Positions 26,086 through 34,622 of a stretch of 64,000 nucleotides of DNA are shown one piece after another; the first letter of the stretch is position 1; each line of letters begins with the position of its first letter. The stretch is from the NCBI RefSeq assembly GCF_036289405.1, contig NZ_JAYFFI010000004.1, positions 1-64,000 on the forward strand, in the 5' to 3' direction. The position numbers and the translations under genes are program-made. Source of the DNA: Pseudoramibacter faecis (GTDB lineage Bacteria > Bacillota > Clostridia > Eubacteriales > Eubacteriaceae). The notes beneath the pieces were generated by a model. It ran no database searches. It was not told the DNA's origin and was given only the letters and a program-made list of their open reading frames with translations.

Positions 26086-26143
26086 TATATTTTTCCCATT
26101 CGTCTTTTCAATTTTTAGTATTTTTAGCTCAAAGGAGAAACTC

Positions 26144-27334
26144 ATGAACGAAATCCTGAATCTGCCCATTAACGACATGGCGCGCACCGAATTTGACTGC
26201 TCGTGCGGCAAGCACCACAATTTTTCCATCCACGATGTGGCCATCGGCAGCGGCGCCATCGAAAAATTGCCGGAAATTGCGGCCCCCTTCAAGGAAGGAC
26301 AGATTCTGATGGTATATGACAACAACACCTACGCAGCCGCCGGTAAAAAGGCCCATCAGCTGATGGCCGATGCGGGATTTAACGTCAAGGAGCTCCTCTT
26401 CGACCGCGGTGACGACGTGCTCGTTCCCGATGAAGTTGTGGTCGGTCGCATCCTGCAGGAGCTCTCCGGCCCCACCCCGGAAGACACCAGGCTCATTGTC
26501 GGCGTCGGTTCCGGCTCGATCAACGACTCCTGCAAATACGTGTCTTTCCACTGTCACCTGCCTTACATCATCGTTGCCACCGCGCCCTCGATGGACGGCT
26601 ATGTATCCGACGGCGCGCCGCTGATGGCTGCCGGCCGCAAAATTTCCTATCCGGCCCATCTGGCCTACGGCGTCATCGGCGACACCGACATCATGAAGGA
26701 TGCCCCCCAGGAATTGATCGCCGCCGGCTTCGGCGACGTGGTGGGCAAGATCACCGCCATCGCCGACTGGGATCTGGCCGTGAAGGTCAAAGGGGATTAT
26801 CGCTGCGACACCTGTGTCGAGCTGGTGAACCGCGCGCTGGAAAAATGCTTCTCTAAAGCGGATCTTTTACCTCAGCGCGACGAAGAAGCCACCAAATATC
26901 TGATTGAAGCCTTGACCTTAACCGGGGTGGCCATGGCGCTCATTAAAATCTCCCGCCCGGCTTCTGGCGCCGAACATATGCTCTCCCACTTCTGGGAAAT
27001 GGACTACATCGCCCGCGGCCTCAACCCGATTCACCACGGCCTGCAGGTCGGCGTCGCCACGCCAGTCATCGCCCGCTTCTTTGAAGAACTCGCAGATATC
27101 CTACCGGAAGGCACCGGCGACCTCTGCCCATCCCACAAAGAAATTGAAAAGCTGCTGGCCGGCGGCGGCGCGCCGGTCACCCCTAAGGACATCGGTCTGT
27201 CCCGGGAACTCTTCCACGCCAGTCTCATCGGCGGCTACAAGGTGCGTCCGCGCTATTCCGTGATGGAATTCGCCGCAGAGCACGGCCGTCTCGAAGCCAT
27301 CGCCGACAAAATCACCGCCGAATACTACGGCTAA
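26144..27334 (+). CDS. sn-Glycerol-1-phosphate dehydrogenase-like protein (AraM/EgsA family)
   Basis: 396 residues. Group III metal-dependent dehydrogenase: NAD-binding LIVGVGSGSINDSCKYVSF, VATAPSMDGYVSDGAPL, metal-ligand region AAGFGDVVGKITAIADW, and a histidine segment GAEHMLSHFWEMD...NPIHHGLQVGVAT. In Bacillus subtilis AraM makes glycerol 1-phosphate from dihydroxyacetone phosphate and lies in the arabinose operon. The same family may act on other polyol phosphates. ATG at 26144 after AAAGGAGAAACTC. Next genes are the phosphatase and kinase. Confidence 0.88.
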   Translation: MNEILNLPINDMARTEFDCSCGKHHNFSIHDVAIGSGAIEKLPEIAAPFKEGQILMVYDNNTYAAAGKKAHQLMADAGFNVKELLFDRGDDVLVPDEVVVGRILQELSGPTPEDTRLIVGVGSGSINDSCKYVSFHCHLPYIIVATAPSMDGYVSDGAPLMAAGRKISYPAHLAYGVIGDTDIMKDAPQELIAAGFGDVVGKITAIADWDLAVKVKGDYRCDTCVELVNRALEKCFSKADLLPQRDEEATKYLIEALTLTGVAMALIKISRPASGAEHMLSHFWEMDYIARGLNPIHHGLQVGVATPVIARFFEELADILPEGTGDLCPSHKEIEKLLAGGGAPVTPKDIGLSRELFHASLIGGYKVRPRYSVMEFAAEHGRLEAIADKITAEYYG

Positions 27335-27451
27335 GACTAAAATTCACAAGCCAATCGCCTAAATTTTCTGCCCACTGTGGCCAATTCGCCGCGGTGGGTG
27401 TATAACTACATTGAGCTGTAAACGTCATTCTTAATAACCAAAGGAGAAACC

Positions 27452-28246
27452 ATGCTACCCAAAAGCCAAGCCCTTGACGGCGTCAAATTGTTCGTTTTGG
27501 ATATGGACGGCACCGTTTATCTCGGCAACAACCTCATCGACGGCTCCCTGGACTTCATCCGCCAGGTCGATGCCGATCCGAAGCGCGATTTTATTTTCTT
27601 CACCAACAACGCATCCCGGGTTCCGGAAGTCTATGTCGACAAGCTGGCCAAGATGGGCCTGACAGTTACCAAGGATAAAATCGTCACCGCCGGGGATGTC
27701 TGCGCCGAATTCCTCGAAGAAAACTATCCCGGCGCGAAGATTTACCTCAACGGGACGCCGCTGCTCGAAGACAACTGGCGCAAACGCGGCCTCAACCTCG
27801 TCGACGACGACCCGGACGTGGCCGTGCAGAGTTTCGACACGACCCTGACCTACGACAAGCTGGACAAAATCTGCCGCTATGTGCGAAACGGGGTGCCTTT
27901 TATCGCCACCCATATGGATACCAACTGCCCAACCGAGGATGGCTATATGCCCGACTGCGGCGCCATGTGCACCCTGATCACCGACTCCACCGGCGTGCGC
28001 CCCCGCTTTCTCGGCAAACCGTGGAAGGAAACCGTCGACATGATCACCGCCATCACCGGCTACCCGAAGGAAACCATCGCCTTTGTGGGAGACCGGCTTT
28101 ATACCGACGTGGCCACCGGCGTGAACAACGGCGCCAGGGGCTTCCTCGTGCTCACCGGCGAAGCCGATATGCAAACCGTCGCCGAATCCGACGTCGAGCC
28201 CACCTGCATCTACGAATCGCTGAAGGAAATGCGCGAATACCTTTAA
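27452..28246 (+). CDS. HAD-superfamily sugar-phosphate phosphatase (AraL/NagD-like)
   Basis: 264 residues. HAD motif I FVLDMDGTVYLG, motif II FFTNNAS, motif III lysine in FLGKPWKE and motif IV FVGDRLYTDVATG. The C2-type cap between II and III places it with NagD/AraL/p-nitrophenylphosphatases. AraL of B. subtilis is a promiscuous sugar-phosphate phosphatase in the ara operon. AAAGGAGAAACC precedes the ATG. Confidence 0.88.
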   Translation: MLPKSQALDGVKLFVLDMDGTVYLGNNLIDGSLDFIRQVDADPKRDFIFFTNNASRVPEVYVDKLAKMGLTVTKDKIVTAGDVCAEFLEENYPGAKIYLNGTPLLEDNWRKRGLNLVDDDPDVAVQSFDTTLTYDKLDKICRYVRNGVPFIATHMDTNCPTEDGYMPDCGAMCTLITDSTGVRPRFLGKPWKETVDMITAITGYPKETIAFVGDRLYTDVATGVNNGARGFLVLTGEADMQTVAESDVEPTCIYESLKEMREYL

Positions 28247-28300
28247 TCTGCAGGCCATCCCTGGGCTATCAATCATTTAAAACCGTATAAGGAGAGAGCA

Positions 28301-29980
28301 ATGGCAAAATACATTATCGGTGTCGATTTCGGCACTTTATCCGCCCGGGCCATTCTGGTCGATGTCGCTACCGGCGAAGAACGCAAAAACAGCGCGGTGC
28401 ACGAATACCGCCACGCCGTGATGGAAACGGCCCTGCCCGACGGCACCCCGCTGCCCGTGGACTACGCCCTGCAGGATCCCCGGGACTACCGCGAATCCCT
28501 CGGCGCCGTCATCCGGGATGTCATGGTGCGCAATAATGTCCGACCGGACGATGTCATCGGCCTGGGCATCGACTTCACCGCCTGCACGGTGCTGCCCGTC
28601 GACAAAAGCGGCGAACCCTTGTGCTACCGAGACAAATATAAAAGCGATCCCATGGCCTATGTGCAGTTATGGAAGCACCACGGCGCCCAGGAGTATGCCA
28701 ACCGCCTGACGGAGGTGGCCGCCATCCGCGGCGAAACCTTCCTCGCGCGCTACGGCGGCAAGGCCTCCTCGGAAACCCTCTTCCCCCGGCTGTGGAAAAT
28801 CTGCATGGAAGATCCGGACCTTTACGCCGATATGGACGAATACATTGAAGCCGGCGATTGGATTGCCGGCCAGATCACCGGCCGCTATCTGCGCAATTCC
28901 TGCGCGGCGGGATACAAGGCGCTTTACAGCGAAACCGAAGGTTACCCCGGCAAGAAATTTCTCGCCGCCCTCGACCCGAAATTTGAAAATGTGGTCGCCG
29001 AAAAACTCAAGACGCCAGTGGCGCCCATCGGCAGCAAGGCCGGCGAAATTAACGCAGCCGGCGCCAAACTCACCGGCCTGAACGTCGGCACCGCCGTAGC
29101 GGTGCCCATCATCGACGCTCACTCCGGCGTGCCCGGCACCCTGAAGGAAGCCGCCGAAAATCAAATGGTGATGATCATGGGAACCTCCGGCTGCCACATG
29201 CTGATCAGCAAGGAGGAACACGTGGTGCCCGGCTGCTTCGGCGTGGTAAAAGACGGGATGCTCCCCGGCTTTTACGGCTACGAATGCGGCCAAAGCGGCT
29301 TCGGCGATCATATGGACTGGTTTGTAAAAAACGGCGTGCCCGAGACCTACACCCGAGCTGCCCGCGACGCCGACATGGATATCCAGCAATACCTGACCGC
29401 CAAAGCCGAAAAGTTAGTCCCCGGGGAAAGCGGCCTGCTCGCCCTCGACTGGTGGAACGGCAACCGCTCCATCCTTGTGGATAACGACCTCACCGGCCTG
29501 ATGCTCGGCCTGCGGTTGACCACCAAACCGGAAGAAATTTACCGCGCGCTAATCGAAGCCATCGCCTTCGGCTCCCGGGTCATCATCGACAACTTCGAAA
29601 AATCCGGCGTCGCCGTCGAAAAGGTCTTTGCCACCGGCGGCATCAGCCAGAAAAACCCGATGCTCATGCAGATTTTCGCCGACATCACGAACCGGCCCTA
29701 CCGCATCGCCGGCAGTGAGTACGGCGGGGCTTTGGGTGCGGCGGTGCTCGGCTCTCTGGCGGCCGGCTCCGAACGCGGCGGCTACGACAATATCTTCGAC
29801 GCGACCCGGGTCATGGCCAACCTTGCCGATGTGGAATACACGCCGATTCCGGAAAACGCCGCGGTCTACGACAAGCTCTATCAGGAATTTATCCAGCTCC
29901 ACGACACTTTCGGCCGAGGCGACAACGACGTGATGAAACGCCTGAAGAAAATCCAGCTCGACGTGATCGCCGGGAAATGA
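28301..29980 (+). CDS. Ribulokinase-like FGGY carbohydrate kinase (AraB family)
   Basis: 559 residues, the size of AraB. N-terminal ATPase motif YIIGVDFGTLSARAILVD, substrate-binding DFTACTVLPVD and PMAYVQLWKHHGAQ, AraB-type MGTSGCHMLISKEEHVVPG, LDWWNGNRSILVD, and the C-terminal ATP site FATGGISQKNPMLMQIFAD. It phosphorylates L-ribulose or a related pentulose/polyol. No araA isomerase or araD epimerase is nearby, so the real substrate may differ. GGAGAGAGCA precedes the ATG. Confidence 0.88.
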   Translation: MAKYIIGVDFGTLSARAILVDVATGEERKNSAVHEYRHAVMETALPDGTPLPVDYALQDPRDYRESLGAVIRDVMVRNNVRPDDVIGLGIDFTACTVLPVDKSGEPLCYRDKYKSDPMAYVQLWKHHGAQEYANRLTEVAAIRGETFLARYGGKASSETLFPRLWKICMEDPDLYADMDEYIEAGDWIAGQITGRYLRNSCAAGYKALYSETEGYPGKKFLAALDPKFENVVAEKLKTPVAPIGSKAGEINAAGAKLTGLNVGTAVAVPIIDAHSGVPGTLKEAAENQMVMIMGTSGCHMLISKEEHVVPGCFGVVKDGMLPGFYGYECGQSGFGDHMDWFVKNGVPETYTRAARDADMDIQQYLTAKAEKLVPGESGLLALDWWNGNRSILVDNDLTGLMLGLRLTTKPEEIYRALIEAIAFGSRVIIDNFEKSGVAVEKVFATGGISQKNPMLMQIFADITNRPYRIAGSEYGGALGAAVLGSLAAGSERGGYDNIFDATRVMANLADVEYTPIPENAAVYDKLYQEFIQLHDTFGRGDNDVMKRLKKIQLDVIAGK

Positions 29981-30034
29981 TGTCTTAAGAAATAAAAGCC
30001 CGGCACTTTAAATGGCACTGGGCTTTCACTTCCA

Positions 30035-30063
30035 ACTCTCCTCTTGCAGGAGAGTTTTTTTTA
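30035..30063 (+). terminator. Terminator after the AraB-like kinase
   Basis: ACTCTCC-TCTTGCA-GGAGAGT hairpin followed by eight T residues. Confidence 0.9.
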
Positions 30064-30204
30064 TTCCCCCGAACAATCCCCAAAAAACTTTTTAAACCAT
30101 TTGACTCTCCGGCCGCTGGAGCTGTTACTTTAAATTTAACGGACTAAAACGCGCGTGCATCCGCCGTTACGGGCATCAGCAAAACCAAAGGAGAGTGGAA
30201 AACA

Positions 30205-31350
30205 ATGAGTGTAATTCTGACGGAAGACCAGAAAATGATTGTGGAATTAGCTGCGGACTTCGCCAAACAGGCCATCGCTCCCATCGCCGACGAGATGGAA
30301 GCGGCCGGCAAGATTCCGGCGGCTGTCATCGCGCAGATGGCGGAGCTCGGCTTTATGGGCATCAACATCCCGGAGGCCTACGGCGGCACCGGCATGGGCG
30401 AAGAAGTGAAGGCACTGGTGATCGAAGAGATCGCCAAGGCGGACGCCAGTGTGGCCGAGCTGCTTTCGGTGCACACCCTGAGCTCCGACATCATTTTAAA
30501 GCACGGCACCGAAGAACAAAAGAAAAAATATCTGACCAGGGCCTGCAGCGGTTGTGTGGGTGCTTTCGCATTGACTGAGCCCGGAGCCGGATCCGATGCG
30601 GCCGCCGCCAGAACCAAGGCCGTCCCCGACGGCGACGATTACGTGATCAACGGCGCGAAATGCTTTATCAGCAACATGGGTAAAGACGAAGGGGATTACG
30701 TGATCCTCATCGCGCTGACCGATCCGGAAAAGAAAACCCGCGGCATGTCCGCCGTCATCGTGGACCGGGGCACGCCGGGCTTTAGCGTCGGCAAAGCCGA
30801 GGACAAAATGGGTCTGCGCGCCGCGCCGGTTTCTGAGCTCATCTTCGAAGACTGCCGCGTGCCCAAAACGCAGCTGCTCGGCAAAGAAGGCAAGGGCTTC
30901 GGTCTTGCCATGGCCGGCCTTGACGGCGGGCGAATCGGAATGGCCGCCCAAGCCGTCGGCCTCGCGGAAGGCGCCCTGGCTGCCGCCGTTCAATACGCCG
31001 GCGAGCGGGTGCAGTTCGGCAAGCCCATCAGCGCGAACCAGGGCATCCAGTGGTATCTGGCCGATATGGCCACCAAGACCGAGGCCGCCAAGCTCCTCAC
31101 GCTCAACGCGGCCAAATTGCGGGAATCCGGCCTGCCGGTGAGCAAGGAAGCCGCCATGGCCAAATATTACGCATCGGAAGCGGCGGTTTACGTGGCTGAC
31201 AAAGCGCTTCAGATCCACGGCGGCTATGGTTACATGAAGGATTATGCCATCGAGCGGGTTTATCGCGACGCGCGCATCATTCCCCTTTATGAGGGCACTT
31301 CCGAAGTACAGAAGATGGTCATCTCCCGCGCGGTGATCGCCGGCAAATAA
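30205..31350 (+). CDS. Acyl-CoA dehydrogenase (butyryl-CoA dehydrogenase-like)
   Basis: 381 residues. Flavoprotein motifs AFALTEPGAGSDAAAARTKA and FISNMG, then RIGMAAQAVGLAEGAL, QFGKPISANQGIQWYLADM, HGGYGYMKDY and the catalytic base Glu363 in YEGTSEVQK. It interconverts acyl-CoA and trans-enoyl-CoA. In anaerobes this often needs an EtfAB partner, but none is in the window, nor are crotonase or thiolase genes, so the pathway is unclear. GGAGAGTGGAAAACA before the ATG. No clear terminator follows; 31351-31594 holds no convincing gene. Confidence 0.9.
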   Translation: MSVILTEDQKMIVELAADFAKQAIAPIADEMEAAGKIPAAVIAQMAELGFMGINIPEAYGGTGMGEEVKALVIEEIAKADASVAELLSVHTLSSDIILKHGTEEQKKKYLTRACSGCVGAFALTEPGAGSDAAAARTKAVPDGDDYVINGAKCFISNMGKDEGDYVILIALTDPEKKTRGMSAVIVDRGTPGFSVGKAEDKMGLRAAPVSELIFEDCRVPKTQLLGKEGKGFGLAMAGLDGGRIGMAAQAVGLAEGALAAAVQYAGERVQFGKPISANQGIQWYLADMATKTEAAKLLTLNAAKLRESGLPVSKEAAMAKYYASEAAVYVADKALQIHGGYGYMKDYAIERVYRDARIIPLYEGTSEVQKMVISRAVIAGK

Positions 31351-31594
31351 GCCGCAAAACCTCCCTTCGGCCGACATTTAAAAATTCGTAAATCGTGTTC
31401 CTGAGGGCGCCGTTCTTAATCCTCATGGCTCTGACTTTCAATTTCCTGATACTTACAGCCTTCCTGCCGCTCACAGTCACACGCCTGTGTGGCCGTTTCA
31501 CATGCGCGGGAAGGCTTCTGGCAATCCTCCTGGCTTTTGTATATCATGGATGCGGGGAAAAGCGCCGGTGCGCATTCCAAAGCAGGGGGATCTG

Positions 31595-31976
31595 ATGAAA
31601 AAAGGGGTTATTTGGATCGCGGGAATCATGGCCGGCTTGCGCATTGATCGCTACGGCTGCAATCCTGATCGATATTCGGCAATACGGGGATGAAAAAGTC
31701 CGTCTCTGGCAGGTAATGGAAGTTAACCTGCGCCATAACACGGTTCAGCTTGAAAGGCACGGCCGGGAAGAACTGTTCCTGACAGATCACGACCAGACCG
31801 GCGATGAGGTTCTGAAGCTCGGATGCAAAGCAAAAGATCGCCTTGGGACAGTCGGATATTATACTGCCCCGGACGGGACAGCATTCAGTGTGGAAGACAT
31901 GAATGAATGGAGTGTCTGGTTTCGCCTGCATCGCATCAAAGGCATTTCATTGAAACAGCCTGGGCTCGGGTCATGA
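31595..31976 (+). pseudogene. Small membrane-anchored/exported protein, frameshifted
   Basis: Starts MKKGVIWIAGIMAG at 31595 (GGGGGATCTG upstream). The hydrophobic segment continues in the next frame as ALIATAAILIDIRQYGDEKVRLWQV, ending at 31976. The joined product of about 125 residues would be a signal-anchored small protein with HNTVQLERHGREELFLTDHDQTGDE. The frame break is near 31630-31645 and may be real or a sequencing error. No family recognised. Confidence 0.5.
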
Positions 31977-32083
31977 TGAGAAATACCGGACCGAATAATC
32001 CGCGATCATGCGTGTTCTTGTAAAACCATCATCGAGAGATGTCTTTTATAAAATAATTTTCGATCGTTAATTTCAGGCGCTAA

Positions 32084-32113
32084 AAGAGGCATTGCCGAAT
32101 GGCAATGCCTCTT
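32084..32113 (-). terminator. Terminator of the rpiB-FGGY kinase operon
   Basis: Perfect 13-bp stem AAGAGGCATTGCC/GGCAATGCCTCTT with a 4-base loop, 16 bases after the kinase stop. Confidence 0.85.
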
Positions 32114-32128
32114 AAAATGGGGGTTTTA

Positions 32129-33700
32129 TCAGTCTTCTTTTTCAATTGCTTTGGCGTTGGTGTGATCCACCGTCTTGTGGACAATTTCGCGCATCTGCGG
32201 CCAGGTTTCCATGTAACGTTCCATATAGAACTGATATTCTTTGTGGTTTTCCATGTTCGGGCGATAGGTCTTATCAATGCGAACCATGGTCTTCGCCGCT
32301 TCTTCAAAGGAGTCGAAGAGGCCTGCACCCACGCCGGCGATGATGGCATCACCCAGGCAACCGGCACTCTGGTTTTCCACGGTGGTGTGCATCGGCACGC
32401 CGATAATATCCGCATGCATCTGCATCCAGAAATCCGAGGTTGCGATGCCCCCGCAGGCATAAATTTCGTTCACGTCGTAGCCGGCTTCATTCATACTGAC
32501 GATGCAATGGTTGGCCCCATAGGCCACCCCTTCATACACGGCACGGGCTATGTCCGACGTGGATGTCCCGATGGACAGCCCCCAGAACATGCCGCGGGCT
32601 TTGGAGTCCGAATACGGAGCGCGGTTTCCCTGGAAATAATCCATCATCACGACGCCGCCGGAACCGATGGGCGATTCCTTGGCCTTTTCGGTGATATAGT
32701 CATAAATATTCATGTCGCGGCTCACTGCTTTTTCCATCCAGGAGCCCGGCACCAGGTTGTTTTTAAACCAGGTTAAAATCGCGCCGGCCGCCGTCTGGCC
32801 GCCTTCGAGCAGGCTCGTGCCGTCGTACATGCAGTCGGGATACGTCCCGTTGACGCCATCCACGTGGAAATCTTCCTTCGAGAGGCCGAGCAGACAGGTG
32901 GATGTCCCGCCGATGAGGGTCATGCCGTTGGGCAGCACCCCGCCGACACCGAACATGCAGGCGTTGCAGTCCGCCGTCCCTTCGACGACGATGGTATCGG
33001 TGGACAGGCCAAAGGCCTTAGCCGCTTTTTCCGAAACGTGGCCGACGATATCCCCGACCTTGAGGATTTCTTTCGGCACTTTTTCGAGCACGTCATCCAG
33101 GCCGACCGCGTTGAGCAGATCCGCCGGGAAGCCGCCGTTCTTATCGTCGTAGTTCCAGCGGAATGACGCGACGGACATCGAAAGGGTCTTTTTGCCGGTG
33201 AGGATCCAGTTAAGCCAGTCTTCAAATTCGAACATGGTTTTGGTCTTTTGCCAATTTTCCGGCTCATTCTTTTTGACCCACATGTTCTTCGGAATCATGG
33301 TGTCGGCACGAAAGCTCGGTTTATAGAATTTGGTCGCATCGTACTGGTCGCGGATTTCGTCGATTTCCGCCGCTTCGCCGGCCGCACGCACATCCATCCA
33401 CAAAATCGGTTTGCGCACGGAATGGTCGTTTTCATCCAAATAGACCAATGTATTGGTGGTGGCATCACAAGTGATGGCAACAATCTCTTCCGGTGCAACG
33501 CCGGCCTTGCGGACACAGGCAGGAATCGCTTCCCCCAAAGCCATCAGCCATTCCTGATCGTCCTGTTCAGCCCAGCCATTGTTCGGATAAGTTGTGCCGT
33601 ATTCCTGGATATCGTAGGCGCGGTTGCGGCCCTGCAGATCAAACAGCGCAACGCGAACGCTCCCGGTCCCGGCATCAATCCCCATTAAATACTTAGACAT
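32129..33700 (-). CDS. FGGY-family carbohydrate kinase (xylulokinase/ribulokinase-like)
   Basis: 523 residues from the ATG at 33700 (AAAGGGAGAGATT upstream). N-terminal LMGIDAGTGSVRVALFD, EQDDQEWLMAL, then GTADCNACMFGVGG, GGTSTCLLGLSKED, the FGGY signature-like GGVVMMDYFQGNRAPYSDSKARGMFWGLS and ACGGIATSDFWMQMHADI. It phosphorylates a pentulose or polyol such as erythritol, D-ribulose or xylulose. It is co-transcribed with an RpiB-family isomerase upstream, an arrangement seen in pentose and tetritol catabolism. The substrate is inferred only. Confidence 0.85.
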   Translation of the reverse strand: MSKYLMGIDAGTGSVRVALFDLQGRNRAYDIQEYGTTYPNNGWAEQDDQEWLMALGEAIPACVRKAGVAPEEIVAITCDATTNTLVYLDENDHSVRKPILWMDVRAAGEAAEIDEIRDQYDATKFYKPSFRADTMIPKNMWVKKNEPENWQKTKTMFEFEDWLNWILTGKKTLSMSVASFRWNYDDKNGGFPADLLNAVGLDDVLEKVPKEILKVGDIVGHVSEKAAKAFGLSTDTIVVEGTADCNACMFGVGGVLPNGMTLIGGTSTCLLGLSKEDFHVDGVNGTYPDCMYDGTSLLEGGQTAAGAILTWFKNNLVPGSWMEKAVSRDMNIYDYITEKAKESPIGSGGVVMMDYFQGNRAPYSDSKARGMFWGLSIGTSTSDIARAVYEGVAYGANHCIVSMNEAGYDVNEIYACGGIATSDFWMQMHADIIGVPMHTTVENQSAGCLGDAIIAGVGAGLFDSFEEAAKTMVRIDKTYRPNMENHKEYQFYMERYMETWPQMREIVHKTVDHTNAKAIEKED

Positions 33701-33770
33701 AATCTCTCCCTTTCTCCTTTTGGATTTAATTGGTAACCATCCTTGTTTGGCGGCTCCACGCCGCCGTGTT

Positions 33771-34211
33771 TTATTGCGCTTCGCTTTCGAAATCGACGAT
33801 GCGCTGCACCTTGTTTTTGGAACGACTTTCCGGATCAAAGGTGCAAGACAGATATTCTTTAACCATGCATTTGGCCAGCTCAATGCCGACTACCTGGGCG
33901 CCCATCGTGATGATATTGGCATGATTGGAGAGCTCGGCCCGCTGTGCCTGATACACATCGTGGATACAGGCCGCATAAGCGCCTTTGACCTTATTGGCCG
34001 CAATGGACACGCCGATCCCCGTGCCGCAGACCACGATACCGCGATCGAATTCGCCGGCCGCCACAGCCTTGGCGCATTTAATGGCCACATTGGCATAGAT
34101 CGGATCGTCCGAGCCAAAGTCGGTCACTTCGTGGCCCAATTCCTTCACATAAGTCATCAGCTGTTCTTTAAAATCCGATGCATTCGGATCGCATCCAAAA
34201 ACAATTTTCAT
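33771..34211 (-). CDS. rpiB: RpiB/LacAB-family sugar-phosphate isomerase
   Basis: 146 residues. Begins MKIVFGCDPNASDFKEQL, the RpiB phosphate-binding start. It contains the catalytic cysteine region GIVVCGTGIGVSIAANKVKGAYAACIHD, LSNHANIITMGAQVVGIELA and a basic C-terminus. Family members isomerise ribose/ribulose 5-phosphate, allose 6-phosphate or erythrose/erythrulose 4-phosphate. It is the first gene of an operon with the FGGY kinase. ATG at 34211 with AGGAGGCTACGA. Confidence 0.9.
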   Translation of the reverse strand: MKIVFGCDPNASDFKEQLMTYVKELGHEVTDFGSDDPIYANVAIKCAKAVAAGEFDRGIVVCGTGIGVSIAANKVKGAYAACIHDVYQAQRAELSNHANIITMGAQVVGIELAKCMVKEYLSCTFDPESRSKNKVQRIVDFESEAQ

Positions 34212-34260
34212 TCGTAGCCTCCTGTTTTGTTATCGCGATTGATAATCCTTTACATCGTCT

Positions 34261-34289
34261 ATTCTACCTTCGTGCTGAAATTGTGTCAA
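34261..34289 (-). promoter_or_regulatory. Promoter of the rpiB-kinase operon
   Basis: Minus-strand TTGACA (34284-34289) and TAGAAT (34261-34266), spacer 17. Upstream, at 34350-34364, is the TTTTTACAAAAATAA motif shared with the SorC gene at 25 kb. Confidence 0.75.
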
Positions 34290-34401
34290 TTTAATCCGAT
34301 TTCTTTTTCATAATTTCAAAATCACCGGGCAAATATCTTATTTTACATTTTTTTACAAAAATAATCTCCAAATCCCGCCCGCTCTTAATTTGGAGCATAG
34401 C

Positions 34402-34434
34402 AAAAAGACCATCGGCATCTCAATGGTCTTTTTA
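34402..34434. terminator. Bidirectional terminator hairpin
   Basis: AAAAAGACCAT and ATGGTCTTTTT pair around a short loop with T-runs on both strands. It separates the ABC operon (ending at 34623) from the rpiB operon. Confidence 0.75.
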
Positions 34435-34570
34435 ATTGATTTTACTGCCAATCCGCCTATGCTGCGTGATTGCTCCGCGCACCTTGTTTTAGCGTTGAGC
34501 TTTTTAATCTCTGACTGCATCTGCAGCCATATGATTTTTGATGATGCCGGGGCGATGTCTCGCCGGTCAA

Positions 34571-34598
34571 AGCAAGCGGCTCCAAAGAACCGCTTGCT
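34571..34598 (-). terminator. Terminator hairpin after the ABC/ECF operon
   Basis: AGCAAGCGG and CCGCTTGCT stem 25 bases after the last gene of the operon. The T tract is short, so it may act together with the hairpin at 34402-34434. Confidence 0.6.
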
Positions 34599-34622
34599 AA
34601 AAATCACCGCGTTCTTCGTCAC

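Noticed and set aside
31395..31595. 66-codon hydrophobic frame
   Set aside because: No ribosome site, odd composition and overlap with the start of the next gene; not convincing.
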